Assembly: GCA_029817715.1 (NCBI GenBank)
Contig: JARUPY010000385.1
Coordinates: 1,178,001-1,242,000 of the forward strand
Source: Melastoma dodecandrum
Lineage: Eukaryota > Streptophyta > Magnoliopsida > Myrtales > Melastomataceae
Length of the DNA: 64,000 nucleotides
Direction: 5' to 3'
Shown one piece after another: positions 34,677 to 43,901 of the stretch (positions within the stretch are counted from its first letter, which is position 1; every line of letters starts with the position of its first letter). The position numbers and the translations under genes are program-made. Under the pieces are notes generated by a model. The model saw nothing but the letters and a program-made list of their open reading frames with translations. It ran no database searches and had not been told where the DNA came from.

Positions 34677-37259
34677 ATGACCAGCACGACCACCCAACCC
34701 GTCGAGCGTTACAACGCGAAGGATGCCGAGCCGCGCTGGCAGGAGGCCTGGGCGGCGCAGCGCCTGTTCGAGACCGACAACGGCGACGCCCGCCCGAAAT
34801 ACTACGTGCTGGAGATGTTCCCCTATCCGTCGGGGCGCATCCACATGGGCCATGTCCGCAACTACGCGATGGGCGACGTGGTGGCCCGCTACAAGCGCGC
34901 CCGCGGCTTCAACGTGCTGCACCCGATGGGCTGGGACGCCTTCGGCCTGCCGGCCGAGAACGCCGCCATGGAGCGCAAGGTCAACCCGCGGGACTGGACC
35001 TACGCCAACATCGCCTCGATGCGCGACCAGCTGAAGGCCATGGGCCTGTCGCTCGACTGGAGCCGGGAGATCGCGACCTGCGATCCCGACTACTACAAGC
35101 ACCAGCAGCGCATGTTCCTGGACTTCCTGGACAAGGGCCTCGTCACCCGCCGCACCGCCAAGGTGAACTGGGACCCGGTGGATCACACCGTGCTGGCCAA
35201 CGAGCAGGTGATCGACGGGCGCGGCTGGCGCTCCGGCGCGCTCGTCGAGCAGCGCGAGCTGACCCAGTGGTTCTTCAAGATCACCGATTTCGCCGAGGAT
35301 CTGCTGACCGCCCTCGACGGGCTGGACCGCTGGCCGGAAAAGGTCCGGCTGATGCAGAAGAACTGGATCGGCCGCTCCGAGGGTCTGGAGGTCCGGTTCG
35401 CCCTGGCCCGGCCGGTTCCCGGCGCGCCCGATTCGGTGACCGTCTACACGACCCGGCCCGACACGCTGTTCGGCGCCAAATTCCTGGCGATCGCCGCCGA
35501 CCATCCCCTCGCCGCCGCGCTCGCCGCCGACAAGCCCGGGCTCCAGGCCTTCATCGAGGAGTGCCGCCGCACCGGCACCGCGCAGGCTGCGATCGACACG
35601 GCCGAGAAGCACGGCTTCGACACCGGCCTCACCGTGCGCCATCCCCTCGACCCGTCCTGGGAGCTGCCGGTCTACGTGGCGAATTTCGTGCTGATGGACT
35701 ACGGCACCGGCGCGGTGTTCGGCTGCCCGGCGCACGACCAGCGCGACCTCGACTTTGCGAACAAGTACGGGCTCGGCAACACCCCGGTGGTCTGCCCCGA
35801 GGGCCAGGACCCGGCGGCCTTCGTCATCACCGACACCGCCTATGTCGAGGACGGGCGGATGATCAACTCGCGCTTCCTCGACGGGATGACCACCGACGAG
35901 GCCTTCGAGGCCGTGGCGCGGCGCCTGGAAGGGGAGGGGGTCGCCACCCGCAAGGTGCAGTTCCGCCTGCGCGACTGGGGCGTCTCGCGCCAGCGCTACT
36001 GGGGCTGCCCGATCCCGATCATCCACTGCGAGTCCTGCGGGCCGGTGCCCGTGCCGGTGGCCGACCTGCCGGTGAAGCTGCCCGAGGAAGTCTCCTTCGA
36101 CCAGCCCGGCAACCCGCTGGAGCGCGACGCCGCGTGGCGCAATGTGCCCTGCCCGCGCTGCGGCGCGCCGGCCCGGCGCGAGACCGACACGATGGACACG
36201 TTCGTCGATTCGTCCTGGTACTACGCCCGCTTCACCGCGCCCTGGCTCGCGGACGCGCCCACCGACCGCGCCGTGGTCGATCGCTGGCTGGCGGTGGACC
36301 AGTATATCGGCGGCATCGAGCACGCGATCCTGCACCTGCTCTACGCCCGGTTCTTCATGCGGGCGATGCGCGAGACCGGCTGGGCCGGCGTCGCGGAGCC
36401 TTTCGCCGGCCTGTTCACGCAGGGCATGGTGGTGCACGAGACCTACAAGGACGCGGCCGGCGCCTGGGTGCCCCCGGCCGAGATCCGCTTCGCCACCGAG
36501 GAGGGCGAGCGCCGCGCGTTTCACGTGAAAACTCAGGCGCCGATCGCGATCGGCCCGATCGAGAAGATGTCGAAGTCGAAGAAGAACGTGGTCGACCCCG
36601 ACGACATCATCGCGAGCTACGGGGCCGACACGGCGCGCTGGTTCATGCTGTCCGACTCGCCGCCCGAGCGCGACGTGATCTGGACGGAGGAGGGGGTGCA
36701 GGGCGCGGCCCGCTTCGTCCAGAAGGTCTGGCGGCTGGTGAACGCCGCCGGTCAGGCCACCGGCGACGGCGCCGCGGATCTCGCCCTGCGCAAGGCCGCC
36801 CACCGGGCGCTCGCCTCCGTGCAGGACGATATCGAGCGCCTGCGCTTCAACCGCTGCGTGGCCCACATCTACACCCTGGCCAACGCCCTGGAGGACGGGT
36901 TGCGCGGCCCGGTCTCGCCGGCTGCGGCCCAGGAGGCGGCCGGGATCCTGGTGCAGCTCATCGCGCCGATGATGCCGCATCTGGCGGAGGAATGCTGGGC
37001 GGTGCTGGGGCGTCCGGGCCTCGTCGCGCAGGCGCCTTGGCCGGAGGCGGAGGCGGGGCTCCTCGTCGAGGACGAGATCACCCTGCCGGTCCAGATCAAC
37101 GGCAAGAAGCGCGCGGATGTCACCGTGCCGCGGGACGCGGACGCCAAGGCCGTCGAGGCGGCGACCCTGGCGCTGGAGGCGGTCCAGCGGGTGCTGGAGG
37201 GCAAGGCGCCCCGCAAGGTGATTGTGGTGCCGGGGCGGATCGTGAATCTGGTGGTGTGA
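34677..37259 (+). CDS. leuS: Leucyl-tRNA synthetase
   Basis: This 860-residue class Ia synthetase charges tRNA(Leu). The HIGH-type motif is in [10 protein letters not shown] and the KMSKS loop reads [13 protein letters not shown]. The Zn-binding cluster appears as [10 protein letters not shown] and CPRCGAP, and the CP1 editing domain includes [19 protein letters not shown]. The C-terminus has the anticodon-binding and ParB-family-like tail ([19 protein letters not shown]). The start is the ATG at 34677 in preference to readings further upstream that cross the R1 repeat. It is divergent from yggS, and 9 kb away from lptE-holA with which it is normally grouped. It contains a parS-like sequence. 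Confidence 0.97.
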   Translation: MTSTTTQPVERYNAKDAEPRWQEAWAAQRLFETDNGDARPKYYVLEMFPYPSGRIHMGHVRNYAMGDVVARYKRARGFNVLHPMGWDAFGLPAENAAMERKVNPRDWTYANIASMRDQLKAMGLSLDWSREIATCDPDYYKHQQRMFLDFLDKGLVTRRTAKVNWDPVDHTVLANEQVIDGRGWRSGALVEQRELTQWFFKITDFAEDLLTALDGLDRWPEKVRLMQKNWIGRSEGLEVRFALARPVPGAPDSVTVYTTRPDTLFGAKFLAIAADHPLAAALAADKPGLQAFIEECRRTGTAQAAIDTAEKHGFDTGLTVRHPLDPSWELPVYVANFVLMDYGTGAVFGCPAHDQRDLDFANKYGLGNTPVVCPEGQDPAAFVITDTAYVEDGRMINSRFLDGMTTDEAFEAVARRLEGEGVATRKVQFRLRDWGVSRQRYWGCPIPIIHCESCGPVPVPVADLPVKLPEEVSFDQPGNPLERDAAWRNVPCPRCGAPARRETDTMDTFVDSSWYYARFTAPWLADAPTDRAVVDRWLAVDQYIGGIEHAILHLLYARFFMRAMRETGWAGVAEPFAGLFTQGMVVHETYKDAAGAWVPPAEIRFATEEGERRAFHVKTQAPIAIGPIEKMSKSKKNVVDPDDIIASYGADTARWFMLSDSPPERDVIWTEEGVQGAARFVQKVWRLVNAAGQATGDGAADLALRKAAHRALASVQDDIERLRFNRCVAHIYTLANALEDGLRGPVSPAAAQEAAGILVQLIAPMMPHLAEECWAVLGRPGLVAQAPWPEAEAGLLVEDEITLPVQINGKKRADVTVPRDADAKAVEAATLALEAVQRVLEGKAPRKVIVVPGRIVNLVV
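36519..36530. other. parS-like palindrome inside leuS (weaker)
   Basis: TTTCACGTGAAA is a perfect 12-base palindrome in coding sequence (AFHVKT). Against the full 16-base parS consensus, taken at 36517-36532, 13 bases match: the first base and the last two differ. It is weaker than the other three sites and may or may not bind ParB. Confidence 0.5.
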
Positions 37260-37380
37260 GGCGTCCGCACCGGCTCGGCGAGCCGTTTTGGAAAGCGACC
37301 GTCCAACCCGGAGCCTCATCCTGGACGAGCGCTGCGAATTCGGGTCACCGAGACTTGGCTCCCGCTCGCAGGACCAGCAC

Positions 37381-37412
37381 CGTCATCCCGGGCCTGCGGA
37401 GCCGGGCCCGGC
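37381..37412. repeat. Short dispersed GC hairpin, family R5, copy 2
   Basis: CGTCATCCCGGGCCTGCGGA followed by GCCGGGCCCGG parallels the element at 10777-10820. It lies in the convergent gap between leuS and the TerC-like gene, where nothing else is evident. Confidence 0.5.
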
Positions 37413-37540
37413 CTCCAGAACCGCAATGCGCGCGCGGCACGGTCGGCGATTCGGGATTGCCCCCCTTCCGGCGTGACCCTCAGGGGCCGGGCTCGCCTGC
37501 GGCGACCCGACTCAACCGACCTGATCATCCGGACTCGGTC

Positions 37541-38308
37541 TCAGGCCCGCTCCACCCGGCCGGCCGGCGCCCGCACCTCACCCTGTGCGGCCCGTCGGCG
37601 CCGCCGGGCCAGCATGTTCAGGCCCTCCACGCCCGCCGAGAACGCCATGGCGGTGTAGATGTAGCCCTTCGGCACGTGCGCCCCGAACCCCTCGGCGATC
37701 AGCACCATGCCGATCATGATCAGGAAGCCGAGCGCCAGCATCACCACGGTGGGGTTGCGGGCGATGAAGGCCGAGAGCGGCTCGGCGGTGATCAGCATCA
37801 CCACGACGGCCACGATCACCGCGACCATCATCACCGGCACGTGCTCGGTCATGCCGACAGCCGTGATGATCGAGTCGATCGAGAAGACGAGGTCGAGGAG
37901 CAGGATCTGGCCGATCGCCGCGCCGAAGCCCAGGCTGCCGCCGGATTCCTGGGTTTCCGGATCGGGATCCACGCTGTGGTGGATCTCCTTGGTGGCCTTC
38001 CAGAGCAGGAACAGGCCGCCGCCGATCAGGATCAGGTCGCGCCAGGAAAAGTCCTGACCGAACATCGAGAAGACCGGCTCGGTCAGGTGCACGATGAACG
38101 CGACGGTGCCCAGCAGCCCGAGCCGCAGCACCAGCGCCAGCCCGATGCCGATGCGCCGGGCCCGGGTCTGCTGCTCCGCCGGCAGCTTGTTGGTCAGGAT
38201 CGAGATGAAGATCAGGTTGTCGACGCCGAGTACCACCTCCATCACCACGAGGGTGGCAAGCGCGGCCCAGACGGCAGGCTGGCTGGCGAGGTGGATCAGG
38301 TCGGTCAC
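37541..38308 (-). CDS. TerC-family integral membrane protein
   Basis: This protein has 255 residues, starting at GTG 38308, which overlaps the stop of the lipid-kinase gene (GTGA). Seven to eight hydrophobic helices are visible, beginning [32 protein letters not shown] and including [18 protein letters not shown]. The acidic residues in GVDN and SIDS are those conserved in TerC transporters, linked in various bacteria to tellurite or metal (Mn) tolerance. The DDQSxxxx loop is polar and charged ([11 protein letters not shown]). The C-terminus is a cytoplasmic Arg-rich tail (ARRRRRAAQ). Coupling with a lipid kinase suggests co-expression, but a joint role is not known. Confidence 0.88.
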   Translation of the reverse strand: MTDLIHLASQPAVWAALATLVVMEVVLGVDNLIFISILTNKLPAEQQTRARRIGIGLALVLRLGLLGTVAFIVHLTEPVFSMFGQDFSWRDLILIGGGLFLLWKATKEIHHSVDPDPETQESGGSLGFGAAIGQILLLDLVFSIDSIITAVGMTEHVPVMMVAVIVAVVVMLITAEPLSAFIARNPTVVMLALGFLIMIGMVLIAEGFGAHVPKGYIYTAMAFSAGVEGLNMLARRRRRAAQGEVRAPAGRVERA

Positions 38309-39270
38309 GGGCGGGGGCCCTCGCTGGTCGGAAACAGGCGGCTGCCGAGGGTGTCCCCGAGGGCCGCGAGGTCGAACGGGGCGGGCTCGCGCACCGGCTC
38401 CGGAGCAAAGACCTGCAGGATCTTCGGACAGACCTTGAAATGCGCGGGCGTGTGCGTGGTCAGCTCGCCGTCGGTGTTCACCGGCCGGGGGCGGCGGGTC
38501 GAGATCCGGATCTCCTGCGCGTGGAAGGCGCGCACGTCGGCCGCGCGCCCGTGCGTGCCCCGCCGGAGCGCCGGCAGCAGCGCGATCAGCCGCCACCAAT
38601 GGTCGATCTCCAGGCTGTAGAAATCGAGCTTGCCGTCATCCACCGCGGCGGTCTCCGCCACCGTCATGCCGCCGCCATAGTGCCGGCCGTTGCCCACCGA
38701 GACCTGGATGGTGGTGACCTTCTCGACCGTGCCGTCGTGCTCGATCGTCACCGTGAAGGGCCGGACCCGGCGCAGCACCCGGATCGCCGCCACCGCGTAG
38801 CCCAGCACGCCGAAGGTCTTCTTCGCTTTGGCGGTGAGTTCGCCAGCCAGTTCCGCCGAGAAGCCGATGCTCGCCACGTTGAAATAGTAGTGGCCGTTGA
38901 CCCAGCCGAGATCCACCGGCCGCGCCTCCCCGGTCGGGATGAAGCGTGCGGCCTCCAGGGGATCGAGCGGCAGGTTGAGGGAGCGGGCGAGGTCGTTGGC
39001 GGTGCCGAGCGGCAGGATGGCCAGCGGCAGCTTGCTCTCCACCAGCGCGGGGGCGGCGAAGTTCATGGTGCCGTCGCCGCCGCCGAGGATCACGAGATCG
39101 ACCGTGCCGGCCTGCTTACGGATCTCGTCGCGGCAATCGGCATCCGGCGGCGGCTCCACCGGCTCGATGCCGCCCGCCCGCAGAATGCCGCGGACCGCAT
39201 CGAGGTCGAGCCCGCCGTTGCGGGCCTTGGCGTTGCAGATCAGCAGAGCCCGGCGCTGGGGGGTGCTCAT
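38305..39270 (-). CDS. Diacylglycerol kinase-family lipid kinase (YegS-like)
   Basis: This 321-residue soluble kinase of the DAGK/YegS type phosphorylates lipid substrates with ATP. The nucleotide-binding motif GGGDGTMN is at residues about 63-70. [16 protein letters not shown] and the [18 protein letters not shown] segment are diagnostic for the fold. A C-terminal beta domain contains [13 protein letters not shown], and [12 protein letters not shown]. The substrate could be diacylglycerol, phosphatidylglycerol or sphingoid bases. The start [20 protein letters not shown] has the expected P-loop-like strand. The stop TGA overlaps the TerC start, so the two are translationally coupled. The upstream region of 310 bases is free of genes. 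Confidence 0.9.
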   Translation of the reverse strand: MSTPQRRALLICNAKARNGGLDLDAVRGILRAGGIEPVEPPPDADCRDEIRKQAGTVDLVILGGGDGTMNFAAPALVESKLPLAILPLGTANDLARSLNLPLDPLEAARFIPTGEARPVDLGWVNGHYYFNVASIGFSAELAGELTAKAKKTFGVLGYAVAAIRVLRRVRPFTVTIEHDGTVEKVTTIQVSVGNGRHYGGGMTVAETAAVDDGKLDFYSLEIDHWWRLIALLPALRRGTHGRAADVRAFHAQEIRISTRRPRPVNTDGELTTHTPAHFKVCPKILQVFAPEPVREPAPFDLAALGDTLGSRLFPTSEGPRP

Positions 39271-39580
39271 CGCGGGATCCCAGCCCGCGGGCCGGGCGGC
39301 GTCTCGGTCTCAGGTCGGGCCACGGGATCCTCGATGCGCGGCGGCGCGGAGCGGGAGGGATGAGAACCTGGGAACGGCCAGAGGCCCGGCAAGGCCAAGG
39401 CTGTCCCCGACTTGGTACCCAAACGCACGAACGCAACCCCATCATCCCCGCAATCCAGGGCTGGTCGCGGCCGAATCATCCGGCAGGATGGTGGATGCGC
39501 CCGAGCCGCCCGTGAAGCGCCTCGGACAGGCGGGCGCGTTCCGCCATCAGACGTCAGACCCGGCCGCCAGGAAGGCACCG
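39271..39580. other. Divergent intergenic region
   Basis: This gap of about 310 bases between the lipid kinase (minus) and the secreted protein (plus) shows no ORF with credible composition and no repeat-family member. It presumably contains two promoters, though I cannot point to clear -35/-10 elements. Confidence 0.4.
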
Positions 39581-40480
39581 ATGCCCGCCACCGTTCCCCA
39601 CCGTCCCCGTGTGCTCGCGCCTCATGTCCTCGCGCCCCATGTCCTCGCCCTCGGCCTGCTGCTTCCGCTCGCCCTGACGGGGGCGGCCTCGGCCCAGTCG
39701 CAGACGGACGCGCCGCGGACGGCCTGGGTGGATCCGCCGAAGCGGGTGGCGGCGCCCGCGCAGGATCCGGCGAACGCCGCTCGGGAGCCGGCCGGTCGGC
39801 AGCAGCCTCAGGCGGTGGCGCAGAGCCGGGACGCGACGGACCGCAACACCGCACCCGTCCGGCAGGCCGCCGAGCCGGCATCCGGCGCGCACGTCCTGCC
39901 GAAGGTCGCCGCGGCCCGGGTTCCGGGCCCGAAACGGGCCGCCGCCCTTGAGCGTCCGCCGCTCCGGGAGGGCCTGCAGCGCCGCACCCGCGCGACGCAC
40001 CGCCTCGCCGCGGCACCGGCGGCCCCGGCCATCCCGATCGCCCCCGCCGTCGCCGGCGAGCGCGCCGCCGCCGCCCGGGCGCTGACGGCGAGCTACCTCG
40101 CCACCGTGTCGGGCTCCGACGACACCATGGTGGGCGCCGCGACCCGGTTCTACGCGAGCCGCGTGCGCTTCTACGGCCGTCCGGTCACCACGGCGGGGCT
40201 GGTCGCCGAGAAGCGCAGCTTCGTCCAGCGCTGGCCGGAGCGGCGCTACGAGCCGCGGGCGATGCGCGCCGTCTGCGATGCCGAGACCTGCACGATCCGC
40301 ACGCTGGTCGCGTTCCGCACGGCCAATCCGGGGCGCGGCGCCGTCTCCAGCGGCGAGGCCGAGCTGATCCTGGAGGTGGGTTTCGCGGGCACGCGGCCTT
40401 ACATCCTGGGGGAGACCGGGCGCGTCCTGCGGCGGAGCATCCAGGCCGGGACCCTGGCCGCCTCGCCCGGCAAGGCGTAA
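39581..40480 (+). CDS. Secreted protein with an NTF2-like C-terminal region, unknown function
   Basis: This protein has 299 residues from ATG 39581. The signal peptide ends near AASAQSQ. A long disordered Pro/Ala/Arg/Gln-rich stretch (about residues 40-150) follows, and the C-terminal ~130 residues look folded. There, LTASYLATVSGSDDTMVGAATRFYASRVRFYGRP then KRSFVQRWPERRYEPR resembles small alpha+beta domains of the NTF2/SnoaL type. Two Cys (VCDAETCTIRTL) may pair. I have no functional assignment. The N-terminus contains a small peptide repeat (LAPHV twice). It stands 142 bases before the next plus-strand gene. Confidence 0.7.
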   Translation: MPATVPHRPRVLAPHVLAPHVLALGLLLPLALTGAASAQSQTDAPRTAWVDPPKRVAAPAQDPANAAREPAGRQQPQAVAQSRDATDRNTAPVRQAAEPASGAHVLPKVAAARVPGPKRAAALERPPLREGLQRRTRATHRLAAAPAAPAIPIAPAVAGERAAAARALTASYLATVSGSDDTMVGAATRFYASRVRFYGRPVTTAGLVAEKRSFVQRWPERRYEPRAMRAVCDAETCTIRTLVAFRTANPGRGAVSSGEAELILEVGFAGTRPYILGETGRVLRRSIQAGTLAASPGKA

Positions 40481-40622
40481 GAGCCTCGCGGGTCGAGCTC
40501 CGGGCCGTGGCGCGTCCGCATGCGCCACGGCGCGGACGAAGGATACGTCCCGGCGATCGGGCGTTGAGCGAGGCGCGCGCGGACGGGCTCTGTGCCGCGC
40601 GGGCGGGGCCGGGATCGGGTGT

Positions 40623-41903
40623 ATGACGTCTTCAACGGTGGCGGCAAAACAGGATGCGGCGCCGGCGCGGCCGGCCCTCGACGATCCCGGCCGTGCTGCC
40701 CTGCGCGCGGCGATCCGGGCCGAGATCGCCCGCGCCCGCCCGCGCCCCGTGGCGGTGCGGACCCTCGAATTGCTGGCGGAAGCCGCCACCGCCCCGGAGG
40801 CGGCCGGAACCGGGATCCGGGTGCTCGACCGGCACGGGGCCGTGCGCAGGCGCGGCGACACCGCCGAGCCGATGACCCTGGCGGATCTCGTGGCGGAGCT
40901 GCGCGAGCGCCATCCCGCCCTGTTCCTGCCGCCGGAGCCGGAGCCGGAGCGCGTCCCGCAGGTCGAGGAGCAGCGGGATTCGGCCCTCCTGACCGGCGCC
41001 TACGAGATGAAGGCCGCCACTGCACGCTTCGTCGGCGCACAATCCGAGCGGGCGCGTTCCCTGGCGGAACGCTCCTCCGAGCAGGGCCGGGTGCTGGCCC
41101 AGAACGCCGCCGGCCGGTTCGCGACCCTGCGGGCGGGTCTGCGCGGCCGGTTCGCCCGGCCACCCGAGCCCGCCAGCGAGACCGGTCCGGCGCAGCGGAC
41201 GGATCCGGTGGCGGCGTGGAATGCCGGGCCGGGGCGGCTCGGCGAGTCCGTGCGCGACGGCCTGGACTCCGTGCGCGCCCGGCTCCGCTTCGGCGACGAG
41301 GGCATGAATCGCTCGCGCCGCTGGCTCGTGGGCGCCAGCGTAGCGGCCCTGGTGGCGGTGATCGCCGCAGGGCTCGTGCTGGAAGGCCGTCCGCCCGAGG
41401 CCGCGCGTCCCGACTCCACCGCGAAAGCCCCACCCCAGGCGGGGGCGCCCAACGGCGCATCGCCGACCGGCGCGGCCCAAGCCACAGCGCCCGTCGCACC
41501 GCCCGCCGCGACACCGGCCGCCCCCGACACGGTCACGCCGCCCCCCGAGACCACCGGCGATGCCGAGCCCGACACGCCGCTGCCGCCGAACGCCGTGGTC
41601 GGACAGGCGCAGGTCATCGACACCGCCACCCTCAAGGTCGGTGGCAAGGTGGTGCACCTGTTCGGCGTCGAGTGGGTGCGGGGCGGCCAGGCGGACGAGC
41701 TGGCCCGCTACATTGGCAGCCGGCCGGTGACCTGCCAGCCCGCCCCCGGCAGCCAGACCATGAACTGCCTCGTGGATGGCCGCGACCTCTCGGAGGTGGT
41801 GCTGTTCAACGGCGGTGGCCGCGCCTCCCCGGAGGCGAGCCCCGAACTGGTCGCGGCCGAGGATCACGCCCGGAGCGAGCGGCTCGGCGTGTGGAAGCGC
41901 TGA
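40623..41903 (+). CDS. Membrane protein with a C-terminal SNase/thermonuclease-like domain
   Basis: This 426-residue protein has a cytoplasmic N-terminal half: Arg/Glu/Ala-rich, with ERARSLAERSSEQGRVLAQ as a likely coiled coil. One transmembrane helix follows (LVGASVAALVAVIAAGLVL, about 238-256). Next comes a Pro/Ala/Thr-rich linker and then a C-terminal domain of about 100 residues. That domain reads GQAQVIDTATLKVGGKVVHLFGVEW then PVTCQPAPGSQTMNCLVDGRDLSEVVLFNG, ending SERLGVWKR. It matches the OB-fold arrangement of staphylococcal-nuclease-like domains, which often end in GLWR/GVWxR. The catalytic Arg/Asp/Glu set is not complete, so it may bind nucleic acid or peptidoglycan rather than cleave. 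Unknown role. Confidence 0.7.
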   Translation: MTSSTVAAKQDAAPARPALDDPGRAALRAAIRAEIARARPRPVAVRTLELLAEAATAPEAAGTGIRVLDRHGAVRRRGDTAEPMTLADLVAELRERHPALFLPPEPEPERVPQVEEQRDSALLTGAYEMKAATARFVGAQSERARSLAERSSEQGRVLAQNAAGRFATLRAGLRGRFARPPEPASETGPAQRTDPVAAWNAGPGRLGESVRDGLDSVRARLRFGDEGMNRSRRWLVGASVAALVAVIAAGLVLEGRPPEAARPDSTAKAPPQAGAPNGASPTGAAQATAPVAPPAATPAAPDTVTPPPETTGDAEPDTPLPPNAVVGQAQVIDTATLKVGGKVVHLFGVEWVRGGQADELARYIGSRPVTCQPAPGSQTMNCLVDGRDLSEVVLFNGGGRASPEASPELVAAEDHARSERLGVWKR

Positions 41904-42064
41904 GCAACGTTGCGTGGGCTCGCCCACGGGTCACGACCCGAACCAGAGCCGCTCCCGATCGAATCGCAACGGTTTCGAAGACGGGCGTGGCGGGTCGAGA
42001 CTGGCGCGGCAGGCCGCCTCTCCCGGGCGGGCTACGCTCTTCACAGATCTCCATCGGAGAAGGC

Positions 42065-43105
42065 ATGCCCGGTACCGTCTTCGGTCACAGCGCGGACGGA
42101 CAGGCGGTCACGCGCCATGTCCTGAGCCGCGGCGCCCTGCGGGTCGCGATCATCGATTTCGGCGCGGCTGTCACGGCGATCGAGGTGCCCGACCGTGCCG
42201 GCCGTCCGGCCAACGTCGTGCTCGGCCTCGCTACGCTGGAGGGCTACGAGACCGTGAGCCCGAGCTTCGGGGCGATCGTCGGCCGCTACGCCAACCGCAT
42301 CGCGGGCGGGCGCTTCAGCCTCGACGGGCACCGCTATCAATTGCCGATCAACGAGGGGCCCAACACCCTGCATGGCGGCCCGCGGAATTTCGGCACGCGC
42401 CTGTGGCGGGCGGAGCGATCCGACGCGACGAGCCTCACCCTCGCCCGGCTCTCGCCGGACGGGGAGGAGGGATTTCCGGGTAATCTCGATGTCCGCGTCA
42501 CCTACAGCCTGCCGGCGGACGGCGTGCTGCGGATCGACTATGCCGCCGTGACCGACCGCCCGACGATCCTCAACCTGACCAATCACAGCTACTTCAACCT
42601 CGCCGGGGAGGGGACGGGCAGCGTCCTGGGCCACCGCGTGCAGATCGAAGCGGATACCTTCGCGCCGACCGACGCGACGCAGATCCCCACCGGCGCGCTC
42701 CGGCCGGTCGCCGGGACACCGTTCGACTTCCGCACGCCGCGCCGGCTGGAGGCGCGCATCCGGGACGGCGACCGGCAGCTCGCCATCGCCAAGGGCTACG
42801 ATCACACCTTCGCGCTGCGCGGGCCCGCCGGGACCCTGCGGCCGGCCGCGACCTGCATCGATCCGGGCAGCGGGCGCCGGCTCGATGTCTGGACAACGCA
42901 ACCGGCCCTGCAACTCTACAGCGGCAATAACCTCGACGGCACGCTGATCGGCCCGTCCGGGCGGATCTACCGGTCCGGCGACGGGGTGTGCTTCGAGACG
43001 CAAGGCTTCCCCGACGCCCCGAACCACCCGAATTTCCCCTCCGCGGTGCTGCGGCCGGGCGAGGTTTTCGCGGCGGCCACGGAGTTCCGGTTCTCGGTGA
43101 TGTGA
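42065..43105 (+). CDS. galM: Aldose 1-epimerase (mutarotase)
   Basis: This 346-residue enzyme interconverts alpha and beta anomers of aldoses. The catalytic His is in LTNHSYFNLAG, and the acid/base Glu is in CFETQGFPDAPNHPNFPS. IVGRYANRIAGGRFSLDG and LHGGPRNFGTRLWRAE match the galactose mutarotase family. A GGAGAAGG ribosome site is 3-4 bases before the ATG at 42065. The rest of the Leloir pathway is not in the window, so it may serve general hexose metabolism. It follows the membrane nuclease-like gene on the same strand by 161 bases. Confidence 0.94.
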   Translation: MPGTVFGHSADGQAVTRHVLSRGALRVAIIDFGAAVTAIEVPDRAGRPANVVLGLATLEGYETVSPSFGAIVGRYANRIAGGRFSLDGHRYQLPINEGPNTLHGGPRNFGTRLWRAERSDATSLTLARLSPDGEEGFPGNLDVRVTYSLPADGVLRIDYAAVTDRPTILNLTNHSYFNLAGEGTGSVLGHRVQIEADTFAPTDATQIPTGALRPVAGTPFDFRTPRRLEARIRDGDRQLAIAKGYDHTFALRGPAGTLRPAATCIDPGSGRRLDVWTTQPALQLYSGNNLDGTLIGPSGRIYRSGDGVCFETQGFPDAPNHPNFPSAVLRPGEVFAAATEFRFSVM

Positions 43106-43178
43106 GCCCTGTCCGCGCGAACGGTCCGGCGGGGATGACCGGCCGACTGCGCCGTGCGGGTCAGCGGCGTGAGCGGCC

Positions 43179-43547
43179 TCAGGCGGCAGCGCGCCGGGGT
43201 TCCGCCTCCGCGATGACCGGACGGGCCGCGGCCGGCGCGGTCGGGTGTGGAGGCAGCGTCACGCCGAGGGCCAGGAGCGCGGCCTTCACGGCGTCGAGCT
43301 GCGAGGGCTCGCCTTCGGCCATGCCCTCGGCGGCCGCCACCTCCTTCAGGTGCTCGTCCCAGGCCCAGCGCCGCAGGATCTCCCGCTTGCAGCCGGGCAG
43401 CAGCCGGGGATGGTCGAGCACCTGGGCCGGCGTGGCGAACACCGCCGCCGGGTTGAGCAGCGCCCGCTCCAGGTCCGGAAGCGCGGGGGCGGGGGGCCGT
43501 ACTGCGGTCTGCATGGTCGCCGCCTCGTCGATCGCGCGCCCGCGCAT
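43179..43547 (-). CDS. Small protein sharing a domain with 43902-44327 (unknown function)
   Basis: This protein has 122 residues from ATG 43547, which overlaps the stop of the preceding gene (ATGA), a strong reason to accept this start. The core is PAAVFATPAQVLDHPRLLPGCKREILRRWAWDEHLKEV. The same arrangement, PxxVFxxPxxVLxHPxLxxxxKRxxLxxW then an acidic residue, is in the first gene of this set, so the two are paralogues. An acidic cluster (GMAEGEPSQLDA) and a helix (VKAALLALG) complete the folded part, and the tail is Pro/Ala-rich. No known domain is recognised. It probably acts together with its neighbours. Confidence 0.8.
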   Translation of the reverse strand: MRGRAIDEAATMQTAVRPPAPALPDLERALLNPAAVFATPAQVLDHPRLLPGCKREILRRWAWDEHLKEVAAAEGMAEGEPSQLDAVKAALLALGVTLPPHPTAPAAARPVIAEAEPRRAAA

Positions 43548-43885
43548 CAGAGGAGCCCGAGGCGCGCCGCCGATTGCACGCCGAAGCTCGCCGCAAAGGA
43601 CAGCAAAGCGGCGTCCCAGGCCGTCAGGTGGGGCCCGTGGGCCGGCGGCCCGGCCTGCGTGATCGCGCGGCCGAGCCAGACGAAGCCCGACAGGCTCAGC
43701 AGCCCGGCCAGAACCCAGGGCAGGGCCGGCGGCGGGCAGGGCGCCGCCAGGGCGAGGCACAGCAGGGTGGACAGGCACCAGCCGCGTAGCACCCCGCCGT
43801 CGGCATCCCCGGCGGAGCCGCGGCCCCGGTCCCGGCGCAGCCGCGACAGGGGCCGCCGGCGGCCCTTCAGGTCTAACGTCGTCAT
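43547..43885 (-). CDS. Small membrane protein, middle gene of three
   Basis: This is a 112-residue protein. The N-terminal third is highly basic (KGRRRPLSRLRRDRGRGSA). Two hydrophobic segments follow (WCLSTLLCLALAAPCPPPALPW and LAGLLSLSGFVWLGRAI), and a C-terminal part (WDAALLSFAASFGVQSAARLG) may be a third amphipathic helix. It starts 16 bases after the first gene of the trio and its stop overlaps the next start. I recognise no family. Its position between two paralogues suggests it anchors or partners them at the membrane. Confidence 0.7.
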   Translation of the reverse strand: MTTLDLKGRRRPLSRLRRDRGRGSAGDADGGVLRGWCLSTLLCLALAAPCPPPALPWVLAGLLSLSGFVWLGRAITQAGPPAHGPHLTAWDAALLSFAASFGVQSAARLGLL

Positions 43886-43901
43886 GGCCGACCTCCGCGC
43901 C

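Noticed and set aside
34539..37319. Long minus-strand open frame opposite leuS
   Set aside because: GC-rich third positions remove stop codons on the antisense strand. Its text is Arg/Gly/Ala-rich without motifs, whereas leuS on the plus strand is unmistakable.
37541..38599. Longer start for the TerC-type gene on the minus strand
   Set aside because: The extension lies wholly inside the lipid-kinase gene in another frame. The GTG at 38308 overlaps the upstream stop as GTGA and begins right at the first membrane helix.
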